Shown here: positions 18,016 to 27,685 of the stretch, in pieces
Layout of the letters: each line of letters begins with the position of its first letter
Numbering within the stretch: the first letter of the stretch is position 1
DNA from: an uncultured Oscillospiraceae bacterium
GTDB lineage: Bacteria > Bacillota > Clostridia > Oscillospirales > Oscillospiraceae
Assembly: GCA_934646185.1 (NCBI GenBank)
Contig: CAKUEH010000005.1
Span: forward strand, 62,001-126,000
Direction: 5' to 3'
DNA length: 64,000 nucleotides
The notes under the pieces: generated by a model
Seen by the model: only the letters and a program-made list of their open reading frames with translations
Database searches by the model: none
Told to the model about the DNA's origin: nothing
Translations under genes and position numbers: made by a program

Positions 18016-18945
18016 ATGAAGGGGCAGATATTACGGAGCAGGCCCAAAAAGGATGATCTGAGCCTTTGGGTTATGGCACTGCCGACCATCATCATGCTGC
18101 TGCTTTTTGCATATTTTCCGATGTTCGGCCTGATTCTTGCATTCAAGGACTATAATGTAACGAAGGGTATCTTCAAGTCCGAGTTTGTCGGACTGAAGAA
18201 TTTCAAATTTCTCTTTGCCACGACGGATGCCTGGGTGATCACACGCAATACAGTTTTGTATAATCTGGCATTTATTGTCGTGAATATGGTCGTTGCAGTT
18301 ATGCTTGCGCTGCTGCTGAGCAGTCTGCGCTCCCGGAAAACGGCAAAAACGCTGCAAACGGTGTATATGCTGCCGTATTTCCTGTCGTGGGCAGTTGTGG
18401 CGATCATTGCTAACGCATTTTTAGACCGGACAAATGGCTTTATCAATCAGGTCGTCAGTACCGTGAGCGGTACGAAAAGCCTCGTAGACTGGTATCAGCG
18501 GCCGGAGATCTGGCCCTGGCTGCTGGTGCTTGTGAATGCGTGGAAAAATGTCGGATATCAGACGGTCTTGTATCTGGCTGTGATTTCCGGTATCCCGCAA
18601 AGCTATTATGAGGCAGCGATGCTCGACGGCGCGAGCAAGTGGCAGCAGATCCGGTATATCACCATTCCGCAGCTGCGGTTCGTTATGGCAATCTCTCTGA
18701 TCACCTCGATGGCGTCGATTTTCCGGGGCGATTTCGGGCTGTTTTATACTGTGACGAATAACAGCGGACCACTGTATCCGGCGACAGACGTGATCGATAC
18801 ATACATCTATCGCGCACTGCTGACAAACGGCAACACAGGCATGTCCACAGCAGCAGGACTGTATCAATCGCTGGTCGGCTTCATTCTGGTGCTGATCGTC
18901 AATAAGATCGTTTCGAAAATTGACGCGGACTGCGCGATGTTCTGA
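18016..18945 (+). CDS. Carbohydrate ABC transporter permease (LplB type)
   Basis: 309-residue membrane protein with about six helices and the EAA loop YYEAAMLDGASKWQQIRYITIP near residues 195-216. The LplB-like opening (LPTIIMLLLFAYFPMFGLIL) closely parallels the permease at 77-1012. Start 18016 follows GGGGAGGC; a GTG at 17962 in frame lacks a ribosome site. It pairs with the next gene. Confidence 0.92.
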   Translation: MKGQILRSRPKKDDLSLWVMALPTIIMLLLFAYFPMFGLILAFKDYNVTKGIFKSEFVGLKNFKFLFATTDAWVITRNTVLYNLAFIVVNMVVAVMLALLLSSLRSRKTAKTLQTVYMLPYFLSWAVVAIIANAFLDRTNGFINQVVSTVSGTKSLVDWYQRPEIWPWLLVLVNAWKNVGYQTVLYLAVISGIPQSYYEAAMLDGASKWQQIRYITIPQLRFVMAISLITSMASIFRGDFGLFYTVTNNSGPLYPATDVIDTYIYRALLTNGNTGMSTAAGLYQSLVGFILVLIVNKIVSKIDADCAMF

Positions 18946-18965
18946 TGGATACGGAGGTGGGAAGT

Positions 18966-19892
18966 GTGAAAAAAGCAAAAAAGAACTCCGGCGCTACGAT
19001 CAATGAGATTAGTCGGACATCGAATGCGGTCATCACAGTTGTGTTGATTCTTGTAGCGGTATTGGTGTTGGCACCGGTCGTCCTGATGATTTGTATCTCG
19101 TTCAGCAGCAGTGCGAGCATCACCAGCAACGGCTATCGCTTTATCCCGGAGGAATGGTCGCTCGAGGGCTACAGATATCTGCTGAAAATGGGAGATCAGC
19201 TGTTAAAATCCTATCTGGTGACGATCGCGTATTCCGTTCTGGGCACGGTTTTGGGTGTGTTTCTCATGTCGATGTATGCCTATGTCATCATGCAGAAGGG
19301 TTTTCGCTATCACCGGGTGTTGACCTGGTTCATGTTCTTCACGATGCTATTCAGCGGCGGTCTCGTCCCGACATATATCATGATCGTACGGTATTACCAC
19401 ATGAAGGACACATTTTGGATCTTGCTGTTTACCGGTCTTGTGGATGCGTACCTGATTGTGATCCTGCGGACATTTATCAAAACGACGATTCCGGATGCGT
19501 TGATGGATGCGGCGAAGATCGATGGCGCAGGGCATTTTACAACATATTTTAAAATCGTCCTGCCGCTTTCCAAGGCGGGACTCGGCACGGCAGCGCTGTT
19601 CAGCTTTGTCGCAAAATGGAACGACTGGTTTACGGGTATGCTGTATATCGTCAATCCCAATCTTGTGCCGTTGCAGACGCTTCTGACTAAGCTGCAGAAA
19701 TCCGTCGACTTTTTGAAACAGAACGCGCGCGCGGCAGCGACACCGGACGGGCTTCAGATGCTGAAGACGCTGCCATCGACAAACCTTCGCATGGCCTGTA
19801 CGGTCATCGCAATCATTCCGGTCCTGTTTGCCTATCCGTTTTTTCAGCGCTTTTTCGTACAGGGGCTTACGGTCGGAAGTATTAAGGAGTGA
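18966..19892 (+). CDS. Carbohydrate ABC transporter permease (YtcP type)
   Basis: 308 residues, about six membrane segments, EAA loop near residues 175-195 (MDAAKIDGAGHFTTYFKIVLP). The family ending FVQGLTVGSIKE is present. The GTG at 18966 is preferred because GGAGGTGG sits five bases before it. An ATG at 18945 overlaps the stop of the previous gene (CTGATGG) but has no ribosome site. Partner of 18016-18945. Confidence 0.9.
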   Translation: MKKAKKNSGATINEISRTSNAVITVVLILVAVLVLAPVVLMICISFSSSASITSNGYRFIPEEWSLEGYRYLLKMGDQLLKSYLVTIAYSVLGTVLGVFLMSMYAYVIMQKGFRYHRVLTWFMFFTMLFSGGLVPTYIMIVRYYHMKDTFWILLFTGLVDAYLIVILRTFIKTTIPDALMDAAKIDGAGHFTTYFKIVLPLSKAGLGTAALFSFVAKWNDWFTGMLYIVNPNLVPLQTLLTKLQKSVDFLKQNARAAATPDGLQMLKTLPSTNLRMACTVIAIIPVLFAYPFFQRFFVQGLTVGSIKE

Positions 19893-19938
19893 TCCGGTTC
19901 CGGGGGAAATGAATAAAATAAAAATGGAGGAAGAACAA

Positions 19939-21552
19939 ATGAAAAAGCGAATGATTTGCATCCTGTGTCTGTGTGCAATGCTGGTTACCATATTTGCCGG
20001 CTGTGCAGCGAAGCAGGAACACGCACCTGTCCCGGCAGATACCCAGCAGACCAGCGAAGCATCCGGTGCAGAAACGTCGACTGAGGCAGGAAATGAGTCT
20101 GGTCTTGCATATGTCGAGATGGACTGGTTCACAAATGAGATCTACGAGCGGCCGGATGGGCAGATGATCGTTGACAAGCTCAACGAATACCTGCTGGAGA
20201 AGCTGAATCTGAAGCTCAACGTGATCTCTGTTCCCTACACTGAATATGAGGAAAAGCTCTACACCATGCTTCAGGCCGGCGAGCCGATCGGCGTGTGCCA
20301 GCTGCTGGGCAACTATTATACCGCTGCTGCACAGGGACTGTTCTATCCAATGGACGATCTGCTGAACAACTACGGCGTTGGCTCCAAGTCGCTTTTCAGT
20401 GACACCGTTTGGGATTCTATGAAAGTCGATGGGAAGATCTACGGTGTTCCCACGCTGAAGGATAACGCCTATATCATGGGTTTTATCTACAACAAAGACC
20501 TGGCTGATGAACTTGGCCTCGACATGGAAAACCCGCAGTGGAAAACTACACGCAACATGGAAGAGATCCTGACGCAGGCGAAGGCTCTGCGCGATGAGAA
20601 GCATCCGGAGTGGGCCAATCTGCCGTTGACGGCCAATCTTGTTTCGCAGCTGTGCCCCAGCATGTTCTCGCTGGAATCTTTCCTCGGTCGTGATTATCTG
20701 TATGCTGTCAGCAATGTTCCCGGCCTCGATGATATTGAGGGCTATGATGACGACACCGTATTCAATTTATATGAAACGGAAGAATACAAGGAATACTGTC
20801 TGATGATGCAGCGGCTGGTCGCTAACGGTGTATGCGCGTACGACTATACAGAGCTGAGCAATATTTCCTATGAGCCGTCTACTCTGATCACCAGTCCGGG
20901 ATGGGGCTACACATGGATCGACGACCATATGTTCAGCAATGACTTTGTAACCAAGCTGCATATCTTCGAGGACGAGATCTGGACCGATTCGACCAACTTC
21001 TCCTCCTGCGGCTATGGCATTCCGGCGAATTGCCCGGATCCGGAACGAGCCATGATGTTTATCGAGTTGATGAACACCGATTCCTATGCCGCAACGCTTC
21101 TGCGCTTCGGCATCGAAGGGGAGCATTACCTCATCAATGATGAGGGCAAGATGGTCCTGGAAGGCAGCCCCAGAAACAGCGATCCTGCCAACCTTGGCTA
21201 CGTCAACTGGTACGGCGCAGACTATGGAAACCTGACGATCGTCAATGCGCCGGAAAGCTACGCAGGCCCGGATGGATACATGTTTGACAAGCTGCTTGAA
21301 TACAACAACAACGCGAAGCTTGCCGCGCACATGGGACTGGTCATTGATACGACTGACTTTATCAACGAGCTTGCTGCATGCAACAGTGTCGTAACTGAGT
21401 ATGACACCAACTTGAGTGCTGGCAAATATGATTCTCCCGAGGCGGTTCTCGCAGCCATCGAAGCGTTCAATGAGAAACTGAAGGCAAACGGCATGGACAA
21501 GGTGATTGAGGAGATTCAGGCGCAGGTCGACGCATTCAACGCCGCACGTTGA
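19939..21552 (+). CDS. Extracellular sugar-binding lipoprotein (LplA-like)
   Basis: 537-residue solute-binding protein. The signal peptide ends in TIFAGC (Cys near residue 20), followed by an Ala/Thr/Glu-rich linker and a large two-lobed binding domain (ERPDGQMIVDKLNEYLLEKLNLKLNV; GVPTLKDNAYIMGFIYNKDLADELG). Length and DGQMIVDKLNEYL style match LplA/YtcQ-type oligosaccharide-binding proteins. Start 19939 follows ATGGAGGAAG. Here the binding protein follows the permeases, whereas in locus C it precedes them. It delivers the ligand of the 18016/18966 permeases. Confidence 0.92.
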   Translation: MKKRMICILCLCAMLVTIFAGCAAKQEHAPVPADTQQTSEASGAETSTEAGNESGLAYVEMDWFTNEIYERPDGQMIVDKLNEYLLEKLNLKLNVISVPYTEYEEKLYTMLQAGEPIGVCQLLGNYYTAAAQGLFYPMDDLLNNYGVGSKSLFSDTVWDSMKVDGKIYGVPTLKDNAYIMGFIYNKDLADELGLDMENPQWKTTRNMEEILTQAKALRDEKHPEWANLPLTANLVSQLCPSMFSLESFLGRDYLYAVSNVPGLDDIEGYDDDTVFNLYETEEYKEYCLMMQRLVANGVCAYDYTELSNISYEPSTLITSPGWGYTWIDDHMFSNDFVTKLHIFEDEIWTDSTNFSSCGYGIPANCPDPERAMMFIELMNTDSYAATLLRFGIEGEHYLINDEGKMVLEGSPRNSDPANLGYVNWYGADYGNLTIVNAPESYAGPDGYMFDKLLEYNNNAKLAAHMGLVIDTTDFINELAACNSVVTEYDTNLSAGKYDSPEAVLAAIEAFNEKLKANGMDKVIEEIQAQVDAFNAAR

Positions 21553-21601
21553 ATGTTGGATCATGCGTGATGCGCGTGGATAAACGGATCTAGAATTGCA
21601 G

Positions 21602-21645
21602 AATGCGGCAAGTATTTCCAATGCGAATTGCTTGCCGCATTTTCT
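21602..21645 (+). terminator. Terminator after binding-protein gene
   Basis: AATGCGGCAAG (21602-21612) pairs with CTTGCCGCATT (21631-21641), followed by TTCT. The right arm is shared with a promoter for the next gene. Confidence 0.75.
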
Positions 21646-21660
21646 ATTATATCGTATAAT
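21632..21660 (+). promoter_or_regulatory. Sigma-A promoter overlapping the terminator
   Basis: TTGCCG (21632-21637), 17-base spacer, perfect TATAAT (21655-21660). The -35 box lies in the 3' arm of the terminator hairpin. Predicted start is about 20 bases before the GTG of the regulator gene. Confidence 0.65.
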
Positions 21661-21686
21661 ATTGTGGGGAGGAAGGGGGCGGTACA

Positions 21687-22787
21687 GTGTTCCGTGTGCT
21701 TTTGGTAGATGATGAGGAATTGATGTTGGTGACCATGCGCTGCGCGATCGCATGGCAGAAGTACGGTTTTACGAATATTACTGCCGTGTCAGATCCGCAG
21801 GAAGCGCTGCGGCTTTTGCGGGAGGAACACTTCGACGCGGCAATGATAGATATCCGGATGCCGGGCATGAACGGATTGGAAATGATCGAGGCAGCACAGA
21901 AAAGCGGCGTGAATACCGGCTTTGTGATTGTTTCCGGCTATGCTGATTTTTCTTATGCCAGGCAGGCAATCAGTCTTCACGTTCTGGACTATTGCTTGAA
22001 GCCTATTGATGCGGCACAGACAGACGGCATGTTGAAAAAACTGTACCGGCATGCTGTTTCTAAACGTCTGGAAGCGGATCCGGCCTGTGCAAACCGACTG
22101 CTGGCTGACAGCACAGCATGCGCGCAGCTGCTCCAGCGCAGCAATGCGTCTGGAGAAATGCTTCAGGTGATGCATGTGGCTGCGCCCGAGATCAGCTATG
22201 TGCTGCCGGAGAGCGGCGCGGAAGCGATGCATGTATGTTTCCTGCGTCCGGACGAGCTGCTGATGGTATGGCAGAGTGAGCCGCAGGCAAGCGCGTTCCT
22301 TGTCTGGTTTGCCAGCAGGTATGCGGACACGGGCCGTGTTATCACGACGAACTGCACGGCAAACGCGGCTGAATTCCAGCTGGCGCTGCGCTGTCTGCGG
22401 ACGCAGTGCTGCAGTCGTAAGGAGCGGACCGGCGTCATCCGTTGTGCGGCGGTCAACGCAGAGATGGCGGAGTATTTTGAGACCGTTATCGCATATATGG
22501 AGAAAAATTACAAAGAAAAGCTGACGCTCCAGGATATTTCGCGCCGTTTTGGGATCAACTATACATACCTGAGTCAGCTGTTTAGAAAATGCGCAGGAAC
22601 ATCGTTCACGGAATATCTGACCAGTATCCGGCTGAAGCACGCCTGCCGGCTGCTCGCTGAAACGGAAATCAAAATCGTTTCGATCGCGGAGATGGTCGGC
22701 TTCAGCGACTATCACTACTTTTGCAATGTTTTCAGACAGAGTCTGTCCATGGCACCGCGTCAGTATCGCCTTGTGTCGAGAAAGTAG
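21687..22787 (+). CDS. YesN-type response regulator, receiver plus AraC domain
   Basis: 366 residues. The receiver domain has VDDEE at the start and phospho-acceptor D55 (AMIDIRMPG). A variable middle follows, then a C-terminal AraC double helix-turn-helix (LTLQDISRRFGINYTYLSQLF and IVSIAEMVGFSDYHYFCNVF, ending MAPRQYR). GTG start with GGGGAGGAAGGGGG before it. It is paired with the following YesM-type kinase and presumably controls the 14432-21552 operon in response to extracellular sugar. Confidence 0.92.
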   Translation: MFRVLLVDDEELMLVTMRCAIAWQKYGFTNITAVSDPQEALRLLREEHFDAAMIDIRMPGMNGLEMIEAAQKSGVNTGFVIVSGYADFSYARQAISLHVLDYCLKPIDAAQTDGMLKKLYRHAVSKRLEADPACANRLLADSTACAQLLQRSNASGEMLQVMHVAAPEISYVLPESGAEAMHVCFLRPDELLMVWQSEPQASAFLVWFASRYADTGRVITTNCTANAAEFQLALRCLRTQCCSRKERTGVIRCAAVNAEMAEYFETVIAYMEKNYKEKLTLQDISRRFGINYTYLSQLFRKCAGTSFTEYLTSIRLKHACRLLAETEIKIVSIAEMVGFSDYHYFCNVFRQSLSMAPRQYRLVSRK

Positions 22788-22796
22788 GGGAGGCTA

Positions 22797-24596
22797 ATGA
22801 AACTTTTTCAGCAGCGGTCACTGGTGAGGCAGCTGTATCTGCTGTTCCTGGGGACCGTACTCCTGATCACAGCTGCATTGTGTATGTTTTACAGCGTTTC
22901 ACTCGGGATCATTCGGGATAAAGAATCCCAGTATATGCGCAGCATAACCGGGCAGATCGCGGAGAAAACTGAAGACGTGACGACGGCCATTGAACTGCTG
23001 ACGCGGACTGTATCGAGAGCCCCTGCTGCAAAGCATCTGCTGGAGCAGACAAACTCTGCGAAAAAGTGGGAATATAAGCAGTCGCTGAATAACCTGATAG
23101 CGGAGATGGCGAAGAGCAACTCCAATATCAACAATATCCTCCTGATGGATAAGGATGGCGCAGTCTATGGTTTCAGCGGCTTCGACTATCTGTTGGTCAG
23201 CAAGCTGAACAGCAGGTATGATCTGTTTTCGGCTGAGAAATATGCAAGCGGCTTTTCCGGTGCGATCCGCCTGAGCACGGAGGGACCGACATATTACACC
23301 TGTGTCAAGCCAATCTATGGCGGCTCGGCAGAAACAACCCGTATTGGCAGCTGTCTGGTCGTATGTGGAAGCGAGGTGCTCACAGCGGCATGCGAACAGG
23401 CGGCACCGTCAGAAAACGCACTTTTTGCGATCCTCGATGGTGATAATCAGGTGCTGAGCAGCAGTCGGCCGCTGGATGCCGCGGCGTGCGTAGAGCTGAC
23501 ACAGATGCTTGGAATGGAAAGCAGCGAGCTTTTTTCCGCACGGATCGGCGGTGAGCGTTTCTTGCTCATCCAATATCCGACGCAGGCATTGACCGGCTGG
23601 AAGGTGATCGGTGCGGTGCCGTATCGGGAGATATACTCCGGCATGCGGCGGTTTCAGTTTCTGGCGCTGGCCTTTGTTTTTGTGCTTTGCTTTGCAATGC
23701 TTGCGCTCGTCCGGCAGATTATCACAAATATTACAAAGCCGCTTCTCAAAATTGCAGACTTTGTGCAGAAGGGACCGGACTACACACTGCACCACCATCT
23801 GAAGGTGGACGATAGCAATGAGATCGAGTCGATTGGTGCTGGCATCAACTCCATGCTCGATGAGATCAACGACCTCAACTGCCGCGTCTTGCAGGATCAG
23901 TCGCGGCTGTATGAGATCGAGCTTGCCAATAATCAGGCCCGGCTTCTGGCGCTGCAAAGCCAAATCAACCCGCATTTTATCAACAATACGCTTGGCGCGA
24001 TTCAGGGCATGGCGTATCAGAAACGGTATGACAGTATCTGCACGGCGATCTCGGCGCTGGCTTATATCATGCGTTACAGCATCAGCGGCGCGGATCTTGC
24101 CACGATAGATGAGGAAATGCTCAGCGTGGAACAATATCTACGCATCATTGAGCTGCGGTTCCCAAACCGATTCCAGATCTGTCTGGAGATCGATGATCGG
24201 ATTCGCCAGTGCGTTATGCCGCGCTTTTTGCTCCAGCCTCTGGTGGAAAATGCAGTCTCACATGGACTCGAGCCGCACTGCGGCTGCGGAAAACTGACGC
24301 TTTCCGGCCGGATGGGCCCTGATGAGGTGATCCGTTTTGCATGCGTGGATGATGGTGTCGGCATTCCCCCGGAGAAATTGAGGGCACTGAACGATATGCT
24401 GCAGGCGGCCAAACCGGAAACAGAGCATAGCACATGCCGCGGAAGCGGCGGGATTGGCCTGCGCAATATCCATCTGCGGCTGCAGCTTGTCTATGGGCCG
24501 TCATATGGGATTACAGTCTCCGCGGCAGCAGGCGGCGGAACAGCCGTATATGTGGAATTTCCGGCATCCAGCGAAGCAAAGACTGAAAGGCTGTAA
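22797..24596 (+). CDS. YesM-type sensor histidine kinase
   Basis: 599 residues. An N-terminal membrane helix (about 13-36), an extracytoplasmic sensor region, a second helix (about 285-305), then a HAMP linker and a His_kinase domain with QSQINPHFINNTLG (phospho-histidine H393). An ATP-binding domain follows with LVENAVSHGLEPHCGCGKL (N box), DDGVGIPPEKL (G1) and GSGGIGLRNIHLRLQL (G2). The start follows GGGGAGGCTA, nine bases after the regulator stop. All kinase boxes are intact, unlike the gene at 7818. Confidence 0.93.
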   Translation: MKLFQQRSLVRQLYLLFLGTVLLITAALCMFYSVSLGIIRDKESQYMRSITGQIAEKTEDVTTAIELLTRTVSRAPAAKHLLEQTNSAKKWEYKQSLNNLIAEMAKSNSNINNILLMDKDGAVYGFSGFDYLLVSKLNSRYDLFSAEKYASGFSGAIRLSTEGPTYYTCVKPIYGGSAETTRIGSCLVVCGSEVLTAACEQAAPSENALFAILDGDNQVLSSSRPLDAAACVELTQMLGMESSELFSARIGGERFLLIQYPTQALTGWKVIGAVPYREIYSGMRRFQFLALAFVFVLCFAMLALVRQIITNITKPLLKIADFVQKGPDYTLHHHLKVDDSNEIESIGAGINSMLDEINDLNCRVLQDQSRLYEIELANNQARLLALQSQINPHFINNTLGAIQGMAYQKRYDSICTAISALAYIMRYSISGADLATIDEEMLSVEQYLRIIELRFPNRFQICLEIDDRIRQCVMPRFLLQPLVENAVSHGLEPHCGCGKLTLSGRMGPDEVIRFACVDDGVGIPPEKLRALNDMLQAAKPETEHSTCRGSGGIGLRNIHLRLQLVYGPSYGITVSAAAGGGTAVYVEFPASSEAKTERL

Positions 24597-24659
24597 CGCG
24601 CGGTGAAGTTGCTGAAATGGTTGAGTCAGTCTTTGAACGCTGCAAACCGTAATATATGA

Positions 24660-24698
24660 AAAAGGCCGCCTGTGCTTCTCAAGCAAGGCGGTCTTTTC
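24660..24698 (+). terminator. Terminator after kinase gene, facing the minus-strand operon
   Basis: The plus strand reads AAAGGCCGCCT (24661-24671), an inner TGCTT/AAGCA stem, then AGGCGGTCTTTT (24686-24697). A-run before and T-run after, so it can work in both directions: after 22797-24596 on plus and after 24801-26813 on minus. Confidence 0.85.
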
Positions 24699-24800
24699 TG
24701 AACATATACCCGTATCAAGCGCAAAGTGTGTCAATTTGGCCTTCCGGCAATGATCCCGGAAAAGCGATCGTAGACTTCACCGGTCATCGGAATATCACGC

Positions 24801-26813
24801 CTACCACGCGCTGCTGTTGGAGATTTGATAGTGCGCTTGTGGTGTCGCCAGCAGAGTCGCAGTTTCAAAAGGCAGGAGTTCCGGCAATGTAAACATGCCC
24901 ATGCCGTTTTCTGCCCGTGCAGTTAAAATGGTCTCCCGGCCGTTGTGCAGGCAGCGCGCAGTGGCTGCGCCGAGAATGCCGTATTCGGCCGGCTGCATCA
25001 CGTCCAGCGACATATTTAAAACCGTAGCCATCGTTCGGACGCCATCTGTCCGCACAAACTGCGCGGCCAAGGTCGTCGCGGTCATGACAGTGAGCTGCTG
25101 CTTTGCCATCCATGCCGCAACATTCCGCATCTGCCGCAGGCGGGCGTAGGAATCGATTTTGTGGAACGCTGCATACCCGAGCACGCAGACCCGGCCGCCA
25201 AGCTCATTTTCATACAGACTTGCGCCGATGCCAAGCGGCTCGCCCTTCAGTGTCCGCAGATAGCTGATCGGCTGTACCGCATCATTCAGCGCATGAAGAA
25301 GTCTGCCGCCCTTGCCGTAGAACGCCGGGCGCACATCCCGGCAGTGGCCGACGACGCCCTTGTTGACCGGGTGATCCGCAAAGCATTCTTCGATCCCGTC
25401 CGTGACTTCCTCGCCGACGCTGACGCCGATGTAACGGCCCAGACCCCTGCGTGTAAAAGCCATTGCCGCATCGGCATCCATCAGCACGGATTTTTTCAGG
25501 AATCCCAGCAGCTCTTCGTCGGTGAAGCCGTCCGGAAGATCACCGGCGAACACAGCGCCATAGCAGTTCTGCTTGTCCATTGTCAGCGGCAGACCGATAT
25601 GGCTGAGCGTATAGGTCTGCATGACATTGTGGTTCTGCGCTTCATCATAGGTCGTGAAGAAGCTCTGCCCGTTGTGCAGGGGGCGGCGCTGGTCGTATTT
25701 TGCAGAGATTGCCGGATAGAAGCCGGCGCCGTGCATGCCGCGCGCAAACGGCTCCATCTCGTCCCAGTTCGCGCGCTGACGCAGAATAGCATCGTACATA
25801 CCGTCCAGCTCCCGCACACTGACAACCTCGTCCATGGAAAACGTGTTGAGCACCAGACCGTTCATGCCCTGTGCGATGGCCAGCGTCAGCTCGTCCAGAT
25901 TGATACGGACGGATTTTTGCAGCGGGGAATAATTGGGGAAGTCCTCCAGCTCATACTGAACGTCTGTGATGCAGGCCGGATATTCAGAGGCCTGTCTGGC
26001 GCAGGAGAGCGCTTTTGTGACGACACCGGTCGGGACTTTATCATCATAGTATCCCTCTCCCGGCCGTCCCATGCAGGCGTGAAGCGCCTGGAACCAGGCG
26101 GAATAGTCCATTCCGTTATACGTGCTCCAGCCCTGATGCTGCGTCATAAACCCAAGCCGGATCTTCGGGTCGACTGCGTGGACAGCCTGCTCGATCAGGG
26201 AGAACAGATCGCACATCCGGCTGCTGACATCCTGTACCCAGGCCGCGCGCAGCGCAATGTTTTCCGGCTGCTCCATGGCGTCGACGAGGGACTGGCGCGT
26301 ATAATCCGTCCCCATCTTCCGGTTGAAACGCTCCATGCACTTCGTGCAGAAGCAGCCGAATTTCACGCCGTTCCAGAAGAATTTCACATCGTCGTCTACC
26401 CAAAGAAAGTCTGCCCCGGTCTTTGCATACATCGCGTACTTTTCACGCAGAAACTGCTTCCGGTCCTCATGCTCCGGGCAGAAGCAGGACAGAGATTTGT
26501 CGCCCCGGTAACCGACGATCGGCGCAAACGGCTGCCCATAGACCGTATAGCCCTCGTCGATATGCCCCAATGTGCAGTGGACGTTGATGCCGACGCTCTG
26601 AAAGCCCCGCGTATGCAGATCGGCGATCCGCTTTTTTAAGATCGCGGCGTTTTCCCGGAGCTCGCTCATCGGGATCGCTCCGTGGTGGCAGAATCCGTCA
26701 AAAATCGTCAGCTCGTCGAAGCAGGCGCGGTGCCGGTCCAGAAAGGCGGTCAGCTCGGCATACGCCGCGTCTGTTTCGATCTGCCGCAGGTGAATGCGCT
26801 GGGCAAGTTTCAT
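24801..26813 (-). CDS. Unassigned TIM-barrel glycosidase-like protein
   Basis: 670 residues, no signal peptide. The N-terminal half looks like a (beta/alpha)8 barrel: DELTIFDGFCHHGAIP, FQSVGINVHCTLGHIDEG, GADFLWVDDDVKFFWNG. A cysteine cluster (SCFCPEHE and FGCFCTKCMERF) recalls GH42-like and GH-A clan proteins with a structural metal. The late domain (VLMDADAAMAFTRRGLGRYIGV, GGRVCVLGYAAF) resembles the beta-galactosidase trimerisation/amidotransferase-like fold. ATTGAGGAGGACAC precedes the start. It is the last gene of the minus-strand transporter operon, so it likely cleaves the imported sugar. I cannot name a GH family with confidence. Confidence 0.72.
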   Translation of the reverse strand: MKLAQRIHLRQIETDAAYAELTAFLDRHRACFDELTIFDGFCHHGAIPMSELRENAAILKKRIADLHTRGFQSVGINVHCTLGHIDEGYTVYGQPFAPIVGYRGDKSLSCFCPEHEDRKQFLREKYAMYAKTGADFLWVDDDVKFFWNGVKFGCFCTKCMERFNRKMGTDYTRQSLVDAMEQPENIALRAAWVQDVSSRMCDLFSLIEQAVHAVDPKIRLGFMTQHQGWSTYNGMDYSAWFQALHACMGRPGEGYYDDKVPTGVVTKALSCARQASEYPACITDVQYELEDFPNYSPLQKSVRINLDELTLAIAQGMNGLVLNTFSMDEVVSVRELDGMYDAILRQRANWDEMEPFARGMHGAGFYPAISAKYDQRRPLHNGQSFFTTYDEAQNHNVMQTYTLSHIGLPLTMDKQNCYGAVFAGDLPDGFTDEELLGFLKKSVLMDADAAMAFTRRGLGRYIGVSVGEEVTDGIEECFADHPVNKGVVGHCRDVRPAFYGKGGRLLHALNDAVQPISYLRTLKGEPLGIGASLYENELGGRVCVLGYAAFHKIDSYARLRQMRNVAAWMAKQQLTVMTATTLAAQFVRTDGVRTMATVLNMSLDVMQPAEYGILGAATARCLHNGRETILTARAENGMGMFTLPELLPFETATLLATPQAHYQISNSSAW

Positions 26814-26848
26814 AAGATTGTGTCCTCCTCAATGTGTAAATCAGAAAG

Positions 26849-27685
26849 TCATCCTTTTGCCGCACCGGCCGTCAGACCGGCGATAAACTGTTTCTGCATA
26901 AGCAGGAACAGGATGATAACAGGCAGCATAGCAAACAGCAGATATCCGAACACCAGCGACCAATCCGTCGAATGCGGGCCGATCGCAGTGTATATGCCAA
27001 CCGTAATTGTTTTCACCTGGCCGAGCAGCAGGGGCGTCATAAAATCATTCCAGACGCTCAGGCCATTGAAGATCACGACCGTCGCCGTGCAGGGCTTCAG
27101 CAGGGGAAACAGGATCGTCCAGAATGTGAACAGCTTCCCCGCACCGTCCAGCGCCGCCGCCTCTTCCAGCTCCAGCGGAACGGACTTGATAAAATTTGTG
27201 TACATGAACGTTGCGAAGGAGATACCGCCGGATACAAATACAAAGATCAGGACCGGCAGACTGAAGCTCAGGCCGAGAAGCCGGATCAGGATCGACAGCG
27301 GGATATAAACGATCACGTATGGGACCATGAGCCCGGCCAGAAAGTAGACGCTTAAAAACCGCGAAGCCCTTGTCTTGTTTCGGGCGATATAGTAAGAGGC
27401 AAGCGAGCTGACCACAATGTTGATCGGGACGGCAAACAGCATCAGGATCGCGGAATTTCGGTACATTGCAAAAATATTGTTGCTCTTGTTGCTGAGGATC
27501 CGCTTGATGCCGTCAAATACCGGCGGGATCGGCAGGCTCATGGGAGCCTGCATGACGGCGCTGCTCTCTTTAAACACGTTTGTTATCGTCAAATAGAGCG
27601 GAACAAGGAAGAAAATTGCGACCACGCACAGAAAAACAGTCTGGACCGCACCCAAAACGCGCTTTTTCGTTTTAACGGACTGCAT
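26849..27685 (-). CDS. Carbohydrate ABC transporter permease (AraQ/MsmG type)
   Basis: 278 residues, about six membrane helices, EAA loop ELEEAAALDGAGKLFTFWTILFP near residue 175. MsmG-type ending KQFIAGLTAGAAKG. Its ATG shares one base with the stop of the upstream permease, so the two are translationally coupled. Forms the channel with 27685-28548. Confidence 0.93.
   Translation of the reverse strand: MQSVKTKKRVLGAVQTVFLCVVAIFFLVPLYLTITNVFKESSAVMQAPMSLPIPPVFDGIKRILSNKSNNIFAMYRNSAILMLFAVPINIVVSSLASYYIARNKTRASRFLSVYFLAGLMVPYVIVYIPLSILIRLLGLSFSLPVLIFVFVSGGISFATFMYTNFIKSVPLELEEAAALDGAGKLFTFWTILFPLLKPCTATVVIFNGLSVWNDFMTPLLLGQVKTITVGIYTAIGPHSTDWSLVFGYLLFAMLPVIILFLLMQKQFIAGLTAGAAKG

Noticed and set aside
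25161..26639. Long open frame on the plus strand (492 codons)
   Set aside because: It is antisense to the TIM-barrel gene, has no ribosome site and its translation lacks any domain features. GC-rich codon use on the other strand explains it.
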